Below are positions 30,925 through 43,924 of a stretch of 64,000 nt of DNA, piece after piece. The notes beneath the pieces were generated by a model, which saw only the letters and a program-made list of their open reading frames with translations, made no database searches and had not been told where the DNA came from. Both the position numbers and the translations under genes were made by a program. This stretch comes from Anthopleura xanthogrammica. Taxonomy: Eukaryota; Cnidaria; Anthozoa; Actiniaria; Actiniidae. How positions within the stretch are numbered: position 1 is the first letter of the stretch; the number at the start of each line of letters is the position of its first letter. Where the stretch lies: the NCBI GenBank assembly GCA_964019055.1, contig OZ025207.1, forward strand, positions 3,441,001 to 3,505,000, written 5' to 3'.

Positions 30925-31380
30925 TCAGCTCTTAAAGGTCCTTTTATAAACCCCGAGAATATGCTCACATCTGGGACACAAATGAATGACGTCCTTGCAC
31001 GAATGGATACAAAATGGAAGCAGGCAACATCCAAATAATACTAAAGATCCAGCGAGAATCCAAGTGAAACTTCCAGTTCTGTAAGTAATGGCTGTCACAA
31101 TAGTTTCTTTACAGTTAGGGCAGCGAGTCGAGATGGGGAACTCTCCGTAGTTAGTCAATGAGGTATTTCGAGTTACTGTAACTTCTCTTGAATGGTGTGA
31201 GTAAGGAGAATTGATCTTAGAGCCAGGTGGTTGATAACCTGAAGGAAAAACCTCCTGTTGTCGAGGCATGTATTTCACGCTTGTCGTGAATGTAGCTGGT
31301 CTTGGATGAGCAGGTTCTAATGATGCTGCTGCTGCTTCTTGTAGAGAGTATGAGTGAGGCGAACCCTTATGAAAAGCCAT
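30925..31380 (-). CDS. LITAF-domain membrane protein (LITAF/CDIP1-like)
   Basis: A single open exon of 151 residues. The N-terminal 85 residues are polar, Pro/Ser/Tyr-rich and probably disordered. The C-terminal LITAF domain has the CPNC knuckle at 87-90, a hydrophobic membrane-inserting segment at about 104-127 (GSFTWILAGSLVLFGCCLLPF), and the second knuckle HLCPRC at 133-138, followed by LGVYKR. Together these cysteines bind one zinc, and the segment anchors the protein monotopically on late endosome/lysosome membranes. Proteins of this family act in endosomal sorting. No PPXY or PSAP motif is evident, unlike vertebrate LITAF. It is on the same strand as TBC1D20 and about 1 kb upstream of it. 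I cannot exclude an upstream non-coding exon. Confidence 0.88.
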   Translation of the reverse strand: MAFHKGSPHSYSLQEAAAASLEPAHPRPATFTTSVKYMPRQQEVFPSGYQPPGSKINSPYSHHSREVTVTRNTSLTNYGEFPISTRCPNCKETIVTAITYRTGSFTWILAGSLVLFGCCLLPFCIHSCKDVIHLCPRCEHILGVYKRTFKS

Positions 31381-33720
31381 TGATAAATCTTCCTTTTCCT
31401 AGTAAAACCAGCTTCCTCCTATTGTCATTTGCCAACCTTGATTCATATTCCTTCGAGTTGATTTTTGATCAAATAAATGTATCCTGTAAGAGCTTAGGTC
31501 TTTCTAGAAAATAGCACACCAGGTTTATGCCAAAATTTAGACCTCCAGTGAGGCCCAATTAGGTGCCAATTGTAAATTGGATGTCAGTTTTGCCATTAGG
31601 TGTCTGACTTAATATTGTTGAAATTTCCTACGTGACACTCTTGCAGCTGTCTCTGGCGTGACAATTTGCGTGAGTTAGTTCTAGATGTTATTTCCGCGTG
31701 CGTGACATGATATCAAACTCTTGAGACAGTTTTTGTGTGAATCAATTGTTTTTAATTAGCTGATTGAATCAGTATCAATTTCACTATCAGCCTGCAATGC
31801 CTGACGGGAAACAAAGGGTCGAAATCCTAAAAACCTTAGTTTTGGCCTTTCCTTGTTCACACAACATTTTCCGTGTTGCGTGACGCGATAGATTTTCAAT
31901 AGCGTGACACATTAATCACCACTCCAAATATGGTTAACAATAATTGAAATTTCACTTTTGACAAGTTTCGAAGCTATCGTGGCTTTCAGAGGTCAACTCT
32001 TGAAAAGGAAAAAAGGTAAATCGTAGAAATTGAAGTATCTTCTTTGGATTATATCATAAAGTAAGTCTACGTAATGCGATTCCCCTTCATGGTCTGAACC
32101 GCCAGTTTCTTTCCCATAAGCCGCTTATCCAAGCCATGATCACTGGCTCACTTTACGTGTTTAGACGTGCTACGACATTGAATAAGATATCTTGACTTTA
32201 TATGGTTAAAGAGATGCTCAGATCGTAAGGTGATCTTGAGTTGAAATAGGATTGTTTTTATCAGGATCGTATTATAATTCAGCTGGGATAAGTAACCACT
32301 AAAAATATAAACTGCTAGAACTAATGCTTTTGTATGTATTCTGTACTTAGATAAAAAGTGTATGCGCATCAGATTATACTACGCGAAAGTGAATCAGTAA
32401 GCAAGTGCGACACTAATACTCTTCTAAAGCGTGTTAACTTTTACATACGATTTGCACTGTGAGTTTGAAGTTTCCTACCCACGAGGAAATGCCTCAACCC
32501 AAATTTTCCTAGATTCTATTTTTTGTTTTTGCCCTCGCCATCCCAAATTGGATTTATGCTATATTTTCAATGTTTTTAATCCCCGTGTTAGGAGTAGTAC
32601 AGTATGTCTGTCTGTCCTTCTGTCTGTCTTTCTTAAAAGTAGCAGCACAGCTTCGATCGTTTAAGAGCCTGCGTTCTCGTTTAGTCAGCGGTGCGCACCA
32701 ATCACAGATTCTCAGTGCGCATGCGTAGTGCAAATCCTACTTTGCGCTTTTCGATATCCAAAGCACTTACCAACTAATAGGCATAGTTTAGAAAGGTACT
32801 TTAATATCAGTTGATAGCTTGAATAAAACTTTAATTACCACGATATGCCTCTTAATTCCCAAATCAGCAATGATTTGAAAAGAGAATATTCTTCGGAAAC
32901 AGAATCTAATATTTCGTTAATTTTCTCTTAATACAAAATGATGTTTAACAAAAAAGACTGTAATTATATCTAATTGATCCTATAAGTGTTTGTAGTTTTG
33001 TTTGTTTTAGCCGAGAACATAGTTAGTTTTTATTGGATTTATTTAAATTTACAAAAATGTATTTACCTTTTGTATTTAGTGAATATGAAGCTTGGTTTTC
33101 CACTAATTACTCACCCAATTATTCGACTCTTTGTTGATTAGATGCTATTTCAAACTATTGTATATATACCATTAGATATTATTTCTAGTTTCCTTTAGTA
33201 ATATACAGCAATTTCAAAAATGTTGGAAATATTGGTTCAGGAAACAATAGGTTTTGAATCCCTTGGCTCCCCTTGTCCTCGCTTTGAAGCATTCCAGAAC
33301 GTTCCAAACAAAGGCTTTTGATCTCATGGGAGTAAACATGGTTGCCATGTGATTAAAGCCCATGGAAATCGGTGATTGGCGATTGCACGACCGAATGGAA
33401 CTGTGGGATAATAAGAATTTCTTCAAATTCATACCTAAACAATGCTGCACCATTCACCGAAGACCTTTAGGGCGGACTTGTTAGTTTGCAATTGAAAACG
33501 TCTCATTTTACTTGGTTATTTAACCTCACCAATTATGCACCAAACAGCCATTGCTAATTGCCGTTCGCCCCTTTGAGCTTTCTTGAAATAGCGTGATATG
33601 CGCGTGTATGATAAGAGTACGTAAAGTATACCATAAAAATATATGGATACAACTCAAACAAAGAATCTTATTCTCGAGAGAATGACGCGTGGTCTGAAAT
33701 GGGAAGACATTACACCTACT
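31381..33720. other. Intergenic region upstream of the LITAF gene
   Basis: No exon was recognised. It holds a lone AGTGCGCATGCG segment near 32717 related to the MITE at 5210, and a single diverged copy of the 4655-4880 repeat near 31755-31810. The rest looks unique and AT-rich. Confidence 0.5.
33650..33718. mobile_element. Half copy of the CTTGGGTGTAATG MITE
   Basis: ATATGGATACAACTCAAACAAAGAATCTTATTCTC(G)AGAGAATGAC and GGTCTGAAATGGGAAGACATTACACC match the right half of the element at 18312-18501. It directly precedes a full CRE-MITE. Confidence 0.75.
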
Positions 33721-33722
33721 GG

Positions 33723-33858
33723 ATAGACCCCTTGCAGCACGTCAGAATGCAGCTCAATTTAGAGGACAAAACAATAGGTTCCAATTCTGAGTAGATTGAA
33801 ATTCTTTTGTTTTGTCCTCGAAATTGAGCTGCTTTGACGTCACGTAAAAGGGGTCTAT
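33723..33858 (+). mobile_element. CRE-MITE copy 2 (best preserved)
   Basis: Ends ATAGACCCCTTGCAGCACGTC and GACGTCACGTAAAAGGGGTCTAT are inverted. The arms continue through AGCTCAATTT(A/C)GAGGACAAAACAA. The right arm carries a perfect palindromic CRE, TGACGTCA. The element is 136 bp and non-coding. Confidence 0.85.
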
Positions 33859-33954
33859 TTGGTATATCATTTTTTTAATCTAATCTTTAGCCTACGATAA
33901 TGAAAGTGTGTGAAACTATAGTGTTCTATTAGATAAGTGATATGAATAAGATGG

Positions 33955-34395
33955 ATGAAAACCATGATTAATTTAATTTATAGTTTATTGCTTAGTGTTC
34001 CATCTATTAAATCTAAGATGACTTTAGGAGATAGAGCATTTGCCATTGCGGCCCCTAAATTATGGAAGTCTTTGCCCATAGATCTGCGTCAAATTACGAC
34101 AATCACTATATTTAAACGTCAGTTAAAGACAAATCTTTTTAGGTTGGCTTATTGTTAGTCTCTTTCTGATTAATTATTAGTTATTATTATCGTTGATATT
34201 ATTATCATTTTCTAGAATTTTCTTCTATCATTAGATTTTTTTATAAGTTTATATTTTTTTGTATTTCAAACTATATAATATCTATATAAGTCGATATTAC
34301 ATTTAGCATATGTTATGCGCGATTGATCATTTTTATGATTATGGTGCAGTATAAGTGATTAAATATTATTATAAATATTATTATTATTATTATGA
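33955..34395 (+). mobile_element. 3' fragment of a CR1/L2-type LINE
   Basis: The frame at 33955-34158 ends with LGDRAFAIAAPKLWKSLP, then LRQITTITIFKRQLKTNLF, the conserved C-terminal block of many CR1/L2/Rex-type LINE polymerases. An AT-rich 3' UTR follows to an ATTATTATAAATATTATTATTATT tail. All upstream RT domains are absent, so this is a 5'-truncated insertion. Confidence 0.75.
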
Positions 34396-34399
34396 TTAA

Positions 34400-35590
34400 C
34401 TTACAATGACAGGCGACACTGCCCGTAATATGCTATCATCGGGGTAGAGAGTTTTATCGTTTTCAATCAGTTAAATTAATCCCATAAATTTCACTAAGGA
34501 CATACATGGTAATTTTCCATTCCAACTTAACATTTTCAGGTATTTTGTAACCCAATCATTGCAGACATTCTTGCCATTCAATGTGGAGAAAATTCTTATA
34601 GACATCGGGTCTGATACCCTATACCCAAAACCCTGAGAACTATGAGAACATTTGATTAGGAATGTCCAACATGCCTATTTTGTGTGCTTTTGTCCATATT
34701 CAGCTATTTCACAAAAGGTTGGTGAAGGTTTTGTTGTATGTTGCTTGTTGCATGTTGTTTACTAAGCTTGAAATGTATTATATTCATATGTAAATAATGT
34801 CAGCACAGAAGAAAATATGTTGGAAAAAACATGCAGACAAAGTTTGGGGAAATACCATATTGTTGTGACCTTTCGCTGCTTGAATTCACATCACCCATAC
34901 TGCATTTCAGGCTTGGTAAGCAAACAAGCAACAAAACCTTCACCAACCTTTTTTTCGTCGGATATATATATATATTTTTTCTTTTTTTTCTTTCTTTCTT
35001 TTTGCTTTTTTCTTTCTTTCCCATGCACACAGTATGATACGGCGCTTCCGTGCCCACGTTAAACTAATCCGAAATCTTTCGGTGTGTTCAGAGGTCAATA
35101 AGGGTTGATTCTATCAAACAATACCCAGTAACACGTATCACATAATTACACTTCACTACGCCTCTGGGAGAGTTATCTTGCTAAGCTTTTATTTAACCTT
35201 GTCAGATAAAAATTACTGGCTTTATCGGAGGTGGTTAGCACAAAATAGGCTTTTATTGACCTTTCTAGTTATCTTTTGATGAAAGCACAAAATGATAACC
35301 CAGCAAGGCCAGTCAGAATGGGTTTTTTCCTGTGCCATACTTAGTCGTATTACCGGTATCCATGCGCTCGTTAGTTTAGTGTTATACGTAGTAATGGAGT
35401 GTAGGGGTGGAATAATGGATTAATGGTCAGTTTTAACGTAATGGTTTGAAGTTTTTTAATGGGGTTTTCTTCAGTACACTTCTAACATAACCGTAATGGT
35501 AACCATATTGTCTAAAGTAAGCCAGGTTGGAAATTTTGAAAGATATTATATTCGTTCAGATTTTATTCTGTTTCTCTTGGTTCAGTTTTA
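34400..35590. other. Intergenic
   Basis: No gene seen. A partial repeat (ACAATGACAGGCGACACTGCCCGTAATATGCTATCA) is present near 34400-34435. A T/C-rich tract is at 34965-35020. Confidence 0.4.
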
Positions 35591-35611
35591 ACATTTATTG
35601 GACAGTTAACG

Positions 35612-35965
35612 GATGGATGGGTGGATGGATGGATGGATGGATGGATGGATAATGGATGGATGGATGGATGGATGGATGGATGGATGGATGGATGGATGGA
35701 TGGATGGATGGATGGATGGATGGATGGATGGATGGATGGATGGATGGATGGATGGATGGATGGATGGATGGATGGATGGATGGATGGATGGATGGATGGA
35801 TGGATGGATGGATGGATGGATGGATGGATGGATGGATGGATGGATGGATGGATGGATGGATGGATGGATGGATGGATGGATGGATGGATGGATGGATGGA
35901 TGGATGGATGGATGGATAAATAAATGGATGGGTGGATGGATGGATGGATGGATAAATGGACGGAT
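35612..35965. repeat. Long GGAT tetranucleotide microsatellite
   Basis: About 350 bp of almost pure (GGAT)n with a few interruptions (ATAATGG near 35650, ATAAATAAATGG near 35917, GATAAATGG near 35951). Every frame is open on both strands, which produces spurious MDGW and HPSI repeat frames. Confidence 0.97.
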
Positions 35966-36099
35966 GAATGGATGACTGAATGTATAGATGAGGGAATTGA
36001 TGAATGACGGAAGGAATGAACAGGGCCTTAGCAATAATAATAATAATAATAATAATAATTCATAATTTAGCAAGCCTTGAAAATGGCACAAAGCAACAC

Positions 36100-39000
36100 G
36101 TGACCACTACCACTCCCCTTGCCACGGCCCTGATGAATGAATGAATGAATGGAAGAATGAATGGATGGAGGAATGAGTGAATTCCAAATCTATTTGAAAA
36201 CACTTGCAAGTTTATCCTTAATAAATTTTCGACCTATACAGTATCTAAACAATTTTACTTCTTTTAATTTTAATTTTATTCACTCAGTATTAACTTAACA
36301 GCGAGAAATATTTAACTTTTATTTTGCTACAATAAGTTTCAAATTTAGTAACCCTTATTTCACTCTTTGTTTTTCTTCATTTCTACAATCCTCTTCACAT
36401 ATAATGGACTTTTTATTTACTATATATATTTGTAACTCTTTAAACCTTACAATTATTCCAAGTTCAGCTCATATACTTGAATCAAACCATATGGTAAATC
36501 CACACGATATTCAATATTTCTAAACTTTCTCTCTCCACTTGATTAATATATTAAACTTATATTTGCTATTTCGGTTTTTTGAACAGTATTTTTAGAGCTA
36601 ATCCTGAGCTCGTTTAGAGGAGTTTAAGATTACCCAAATTTTCAATTTATTTTCTAACCTTACTGATTGTTCTGGAATAGTCAACGTCATATGAAAATTA
36701 TTTTTTGTGCTTATTTTACGCTTAAATGTAATAATTTCTTAAAAGAATTTATGAATTTTCTTTAAAAAAATATATCTTTTTTCGTCATATTTTGAAGAAA
36801 AAAATAGTTTTTAGCTTAAAATATTTCTTAAACACCCCTTTTTCCCAATTTCAAAATAAGATTATATCGAAAGTTTTCCTTTTTTTAAGAAAATAAAGGG
36901 AAAAAAATTCTTTTCATTATAATTGAAAAATAGATATAACGCGCGCGACTAATTTTGATGGAGTTTTTGATCTCCACCTCCAACCAATTTACCAAAAAAT
37001 TCTGTCTGAAACTGTTAATGTGTTTGTCGAATTCTTGTGAATTTTTTTCTCTGTCCAAGGCTAGAAAATTAACTGCCCACATTAGCTTTAGTGAACGCAA
37101 TTTTCACTCTGTCCCACCTATTTCCTAGTTTTACTTCTATTGGCTAAATTTGTCCGGCTTTATTTAATGATTGTTAAAGTCTTTATGTGATGTTGAAATT
37201 TTCTAAGTTTTATTTTCATAAATCTTACCACGTTCTACTTATTTTATGGGTAGAATATCCCATTCATATTTTTAGCAGATTTCTATAAATCTTTTGGTTT
37301 TAAATAAAAAATATTTCGTGTATTTCACTAGCCTTCGTGCTTTCATTTTTCAATAGTAATTCAAAATGTTATCGCGTGGGAATTTTTTTTCTTTTCAGTA
37401 AATTATCGTTAAGATTTTGATCTAGAAATTAGCTTAAAATGCAAACTGATGCCATCGAGCTGGGATATTTTTTTCCTTTTCTTTCATTGAATAAAATGGA
37501 GTTCTTAGTAGTTATTTGCTGTTAAAGTGGTTGAAATTTTAGCCAAAATTTGATACCAATTTTTTGCTTAAAATATCCGATATAATCGTATTTAAAAACG
37601 TAACTGACTGTCTTCCTCAAGTTACGTAGATATTGATAGCTTTTTTTTTTTAATCATTACTAGAAAATATAATTATATGTATTTCTTGGAATACCTTACA
37701 CAATCGTACCTAAAAACATGACTGAACAGCTTAAAGGCTTTCTTAAATTATGCTATTCAAGTGATAGCCAATCATATCAAAGATTCGCTGTCAATCATTT
37801 TAGTGACTGGAACATGACTACGGTACATGACAAGGAGATAATAGGTCTTCTTACTTCTTGGGCGCTTATTATTTTTAATATCTTTGAATTAGTATTTAGA
37901 CAGATTTCTATACAAGTCTTTTCTTGCCTACGTTGGCTGACAGCTCATGAATTAATTTCAAATACTTTAGATTTCAGTAAAAAAAAATAAATTAATCATT
38001 GACATAACATTATTCTCTAGACAACTCGATTTTGTCAGATAATTTTCAGTTTTCTGGGATAAATTTTTGATTGTGTTTTTTTCCTTTTCCTCGGATTTCA
38101 AACTCCCAAGCCAAAAGCTTAAGAAGTAATCCTCTTCTCTCGAGTTGTACTGGGAGTGCCCAAAGTATTAGCGTTCAATATAACTGCGCACTTACTATGA
38201 CTGCAAATATCCATAATTCCATAAGTAGATTATTTGGAACACTACAAAATATTCGCCACTTTGCGGTGTTTGGCAGTTTGGGTGCGTGACGGCAGTAGCA
38301 GACCTCGTGTGCGCTGCGCGAATTTGGCTGGCATCGTAAATTACTTGGCAAGATTCCGGCGAGGGCAAAACATCCGAGTGCTTCGTGGTCAAAGATCCAA
38401 AGGTATATGTTTGAATTAAGTAATATTGTCGTATTATTATTTCTATTCCAAAGTATGTATTTACATTTGTATCCGATTTCAAAAGCGTACATTTATGAGT
38501 AATTTCAAAGGGGAAAAAAGGAGAAAAAATAACAAAAATTTCGCAGCGAATTGTTGAAATTCCGAACTACAATTTTCATTTATTTCTCTGTTCCTACTTC
38601 GCTTCTGTATTTATGATTACCGCGCATTTGATATTTCTTATTCGGATTACAAATTGCTTTGTTTAAGAAAGAGAATTTTGAAAAAAATTGAAATTGAAAT
38701 CTTGAAGAAAAGTAGGTGAACGACAACTCAAAGTAATGCTGGATTTTTCTTTTCTCGGAGGGATTAAGGTATTGATTTTTCTTATCAACATCGTCTAGAA
38801 TATTGAGATATTGGAAAAACACCGGGATTAGGAAGAACAATTAATTGAAATCCACAGAGCTAGATTAGAAAAGAAACACTAAATCTGCTTATAGAGGGGA
38901 AACAAGTCAGGCGGAATGAATTGTGCGTGGATTAAAACTTCTTCTCTGTTGTCCTATTGTCGAGCCACAACGCTTTCACCTGCTTCAATTGGCCGTACAC

Positions 39001-42000
39001 TTCGTAGTCAATTAATGCCATATCTATGATATCTGCATCTTGATTCAATGTGAGATAGAGAAAATGACCTTTCAAACCGTTGGAAGGACTTTTAGTTGTG
39101 TTGGGAGATGTAGACATGTAATTTGTGTTCGTAATTCGCATTGCAATTTACGGATTTTGGACTATGTCAGGTCAGGGCGATGACTGTAATTACATAAAGA
39201 GATAGATAAGTACTACACTGTATCGACCGCGATTTGACAGCCATGTGGCTTTCCTTTTAACCAACTAAACACTGAACATTTCTTTAGATTCGTAATGACA
39301 TTTAAATGATATGGAACTAAGATATCATTTTGAGAGTTCGCTGGGGTAGATTTGAGCTCAAAATTTTGGACCATTTTAAGAAATTGGCATAGAAATTTGG
39401 TCGGTTTTAAAATATTTAATTTTTTTCCTTCCTTTCTTTCTTTCTTTCTTTCTCTCGTTTAATCTTTCCTTCTATATGTTTTGCGGTTTCTTTCTTTACC
39501 CCCTATTCAGTTTTCCCCTTCTATCTTTCTTCCTCATTCTGTCGCATTACATTGCAAATTAATATTCATAGCCACGAATGGCTATTAACGCGAAGTAAAA
39601 CAGATAATAAGACACTTCAAACCTCGTATCTACACGAGCTCTTTCCTTCATTCTTATCTTTCAAATGTAATTACCAAAATTACCTAAACTATCGTATATT
39701 TTTCTCATCATATATTACCGATTTTTGAACCCTAAAACATTCATCTCCCAAAAAGAGATGAAATAAGAGATCCGGTCATTTTTATCTCGGGAATAGATTC
39801 AAATCTTCCTTCTTTGTTTTCTTTCTTTCTTTTTTTCTCTTTTATTACTCCAGAACACGTACTTATGCTTATATTCACGACTGAAATTGGCCAAGCAACA
39901 TCACTGAAATATTTCTGCTGACAGAATTCGAAGTATTCTATTGCAATTATACGTAAGTATTAAGTTATTATACTCATTATTTCAAAAAATCTTTTCGCCA
40001 AAAAAATTGCGTTAAGAAAATTTTTTTTTTTCATTTCTCCGAAAAAATGTTTTCAAAAAGAAATCCTTCTCAGAAAAAAATTCATCTCAGGAAAAAAATT
40101 TGTTTATTTCTCTCCCCAAAAATGTTCACAAAAAATTTTATTCTCAGAAAAAAATTGCCATATGAGTAGATGAGTACGTGTTGGTAGTAAAATAGCAAAA
40201 CTCGTTCTTTAAAAGGCCAAGGTATCTAGCGATGTCGGAAGTACCTGTTTCAAAATACCAAGCAATTGGATGCTATTAGTCTTTGAAAAAAACCAAGTTG
40301 ATGTTGCGATTTTGAGTTCAAAGTCATCGGCTGGCTTTCTTATGCTAAAATTCGCCACTGGACGTGAAAAACCTAGACTATATAACCGGAAAATACACGA
40401 TCAGTTTACCCAACAAAAAACAATGTTAAAATGTCTTGATCTTCAATCACGAGCCGCTCGCGGTTTCCTTTTTTCGGCGACTTGACGATGAATACAACCC
40501 TCAAACCGATACAACCAAAACAGCTGAAAAAGATTCTAAATATCATAGCTGTTTATCCAGCTGCTTTGATGAAAATTGTAAGTGTTAAGTCATTGGTATA
40601 TAGTTAAAGTAAGGTACAAAACTCTTTTATTTTCTTATAATTCTGTATTATAATCTCCTAGCTTGCCAATCAAAAATTCGCAGTATATTTGATCTTATGT
40701 CTAGATTTATAATAAGTATTTCATTCATAAATTTCAGCCGTTTTTCTTATTCCTAACTCGTATGAAATATTTAAATGTAGTGTTTTCCTGTTTTAGTCAC
40801 TAGAATTTTTTTTTTCACTGCAAAGTAAGATAGTTATGTATTCAGTTGTGGAGTTTTGATATCGTCATGCTGTGATTCATGAAAAACAATCGATATCCAT
40901 GGCGGTTTTTTACTTATTTGTTTTTCCCCTAAATTCACATTTTTTTTATACGAAAATTATGTTATACTTATCGCGTATATGATATATTTCCAACACAGAC
41001 ACACACAAAAAAAACGTATCTATAGATATATATTTAGCAGTCTACCACTGCAAATAAAAAAATACCACATGAAAAATAAATATACTTCCTCAAATATATT
41101 TACACAAATTCTTTTTTTTTTATTCGTTTTTTTTCCCGCCCACAATAGAAATCTCGAAACATTGAATTGGCTTTTTATCTATTGATTTTTTTAAAAAATT
41201 TGCTTAAAAAGTGTTTAATACATACACTCAACTTGTATGTAGTGTTTAAAATCGAGTAGGAGTATTTTATCAGGCAAAGCACGAGAGGTTTTATGCATAG
41301 AAAGCTTATATACTACTTGCAATGTAATACTTCATCGCATTTTTGATTGCTCGATTTTTTGGCTCTGGAACCCATTAAAATGGAACTCTGAGATTAGAAG
41401 CCCTTTCAGTGTTTGTTTTGTGGGGTTTACAATTAACTGTGAACTGCTCATTGTGTTCTCCTGGGGAATCGGGAAACGACTGACTTGAGCTGGTTTAAGC
41501 TACTTACAAGTGGCTTCGAATTCCTCATTAGTATATTCATGAACTGCTTTCTTTTTTTTTTTTTTTCTTTTTTTTACCCTTATATTTTGGAATGATTTAA
41601 GTGTTTAGTATCAAATCTTCAGGATTATCCACTAGAAGACATTTAAGTGGTTGGCTTAAGGTGTCAAACATTTCACTTATGTTTTGACTCCCTTATGAAG
41701 TGCCAATTTCTTGATATATACCGTTGCTTTTTGATACAAAGTAACAATTTTCTATTTAGAAAAGATATTTAAGTACTCGTGCTACTGTAATCTTACTAGC
41801 GAATAACAGCAAAGGACTGAACTGTCAATTATCCGGTTAAAAATCGTGCAAATTGATAGCACATTATTATCAAATGTAACTGTTGCAAATACACGCTGTC
41901 TTAATTTAACAGGAATAAGTTTATGCAGAAAAAATTTTATGCAGAAAAAATATTTTTTCCCTGATTTTGTATCCAAAAAAAGTGAAAAATACGATCAAGA

Positions 42001-42480
42001 TTTTCAACAATTTTTGGCTGGCGATTTTGATACTTTAGAGATGACTCTTTTTCAAGTATATAAGAGCTTATAAACGAGTAAGCTAATGCAGAAAAACAAT
42101 TAATTATGGACTAGCGAACAGATTGTGAAATGTCAACTAACTGAAAACTTGTCTCGTATATACCTTGCTTCCTGTGCTCGATTGTTTGCATTAATTCCAA
42201 AAATAAGATTATATATACCAGAATTTAAGACCATTTGAACAATCAACATGTTCTTGGGAGCTTTCAGCGTTTTTCCCATTTAGTAAAGTCACTCAAGAAC
42301 TTCAATTCAATAAGGGTTTAAGAGTTTCAATAATGGTATCTTGTAATGTGTAAGGAATTTATTTTCAATGTTAACAAGAAGATTCGTCACTGATGGGAAA
42401 AGTGTCTTGGATAATTAGAAAGCCGGAGGCACAATCTTTATGACAGTTTTTGATTAGTGAGCGGAGAGATTAGTGTTGAA
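36100..42480. other. AT-rich gene desert
   Basis: I see no exon with homology or splice-supported coding. Short ATGAATGA runs lie near 36133. A small CpG-richer patch is at about 38250-38400. CTTT/TTTC tracts occur near 39425 and 39820. The rest is AT-rich sequence with many homopolymer runs. Confidence 0.45.
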
Positions 42481-42499
42481 TGGAGTTAATATGAGATAA

Positions 42500-42870
42500 A
42501 AGAAGGGGAAGAACGAAAGAATGAATGAAAGAATGAATGAAGGGATGGATGGATGGATGAATAAATGGATGACTGAGTGAATGGATGAATAGATGAGTGA
42601 ATGAATAAATGAATGGATGGATGAATGAATGAATGAATGAAGGGATGGATTAAGGAATGATTGAGTGGATGAATAAGTGAGTGAATAAATAAATGAAGGG
42701 ATGGATGAAGGAATGAATGAGTGAATGAATTAGTGAGTGAATGAATAGATGGATGAATGAATAAGTGAATGAAGGGATGGATGGTTGAATAAATGGATGA
42801 ATGAGTGAATTGATGAATGGATGGATGAATAAGTGAATGAAAAAATGAGGGAATCAATGAATAAATGAGT
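42500..42870. repeat. Degenerate GAAT/GGAT repeat tract
   Basis: Mixed GAAT, GGAT, GAGT and AAAT tetramers for about 370 bp, for example AATGAATGAATGAATGAAGG. It is more decayed than the array at 35612. The long minus-strand frame over it (HPSI/HSFI repeats) is an artefact. Confidence 0.9.
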
Positions 42871-43924
42871 GAATTAAATGAGTAGAGGGAAAAAAGAAAG
42901 AAATGAAGAACGAAGGAAAGAAAGGAGGAGAAACTTAATGAAAACGGAGTATCAAAGAATGAATTAATGAAAATGCCAGAGAAATAAAGTAGGATAAAAA
43001 GAAAGAGGATAAAATAGATAAAACGAAAGAAACGTAATAACCAAATGGATTCAAAGTTATAAAAATGAGTCACTTTTATTGAATGAAAAAAAGAAAAGAA
43101 AAGCAAATAACTCAAGGAGCTGATAGAAAAGACATCACAACAACAACCAAACCTTATACATAACAAAATCACTAAATCATTTCAAGGAAGTTCACCCAAT
43201 GAGACCAAAGGTCGCGAAAAAGAGAAAAAACGATATTCTGAAATGGGTTTTTGATTAAGAAACTTATTTTTTTATTAAGCCCTCTTGACAAACAATTCCG
43301 GTTGAAATAATTGTTCTTTGATACATCGTAACCTCGGAACTGTCGAACTGCTGTGATGAAATCATTAACAGTGCTGAAAACTTTGAATTACTAATGTAGA
43401 AATCGATTTTTTGATGGCCCAGAAGTCAAATTACGGTCCATGAGTTCTTAATGACATTAGCGTTAATTTGTGTGCCATGGCGAGGGTTATAAACGAAATA
43501 TCTTTAGGCCAGACTAAATGTCTATCTTGTAGTGAATGAGTGCATTACTTGGTTAGTGCTTGTTTTGGAAGACATTTATATAGCATTTTTAGGTGAACAT
43601 TATTTTCTATACTTATAAGTCTTCGCTTGTCGCAAGGGTCAGTTTAGCTATTTATACGGTACGTACAGATTTATTTCAATGGATTTTTTTTAACGTGGGG
43701 TGAGGTTTGTTGATTTTTGTTTTAATTTCCCTTCCTTGTATATTGTTACCTCTTGAAAGTGTAGTATTAAGATTATTCAGTTGTAGAGTTATCGGTAGTG
43801 ATTGATAAGAAGGAAATGTCTTTTTGAGTTGTTCGTAGTCTAGTATTGTGATAATTCAGCTGTAGAGGTATGGGTAGTGATTGATAGAGGATTGAATGGA
43901 TTGAGATGTCTTTTGTTGGGTGAC

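Noticed and set aside
35606..36091. Long HPSI and MDGW repeat frames on both strands
   Set aside because: They are translations of a GGAT microsatellite, open in every frame, with no flanking exon signals.
37718..37990. 90-codon plus-strand frame (MTEQLKGFLKLCYSS)
   Set aside because: It has a plausible composition but no recognised homology, no splice context and lies in AT-rich desert; unsupported.
38234..38419. Frames on both strands over a CpG-richer patch
   Set aside because: No family recognised, no splice-supported model and both strands equally open; probably a non-coding or repeat patch.
42486..43172. 228-codon minus-strand frame rich in HPSI/HSFI
   Set aside because: It covers a degenerate tetranucleotide tract and AT-rich flank; composition alone explains the open frame.
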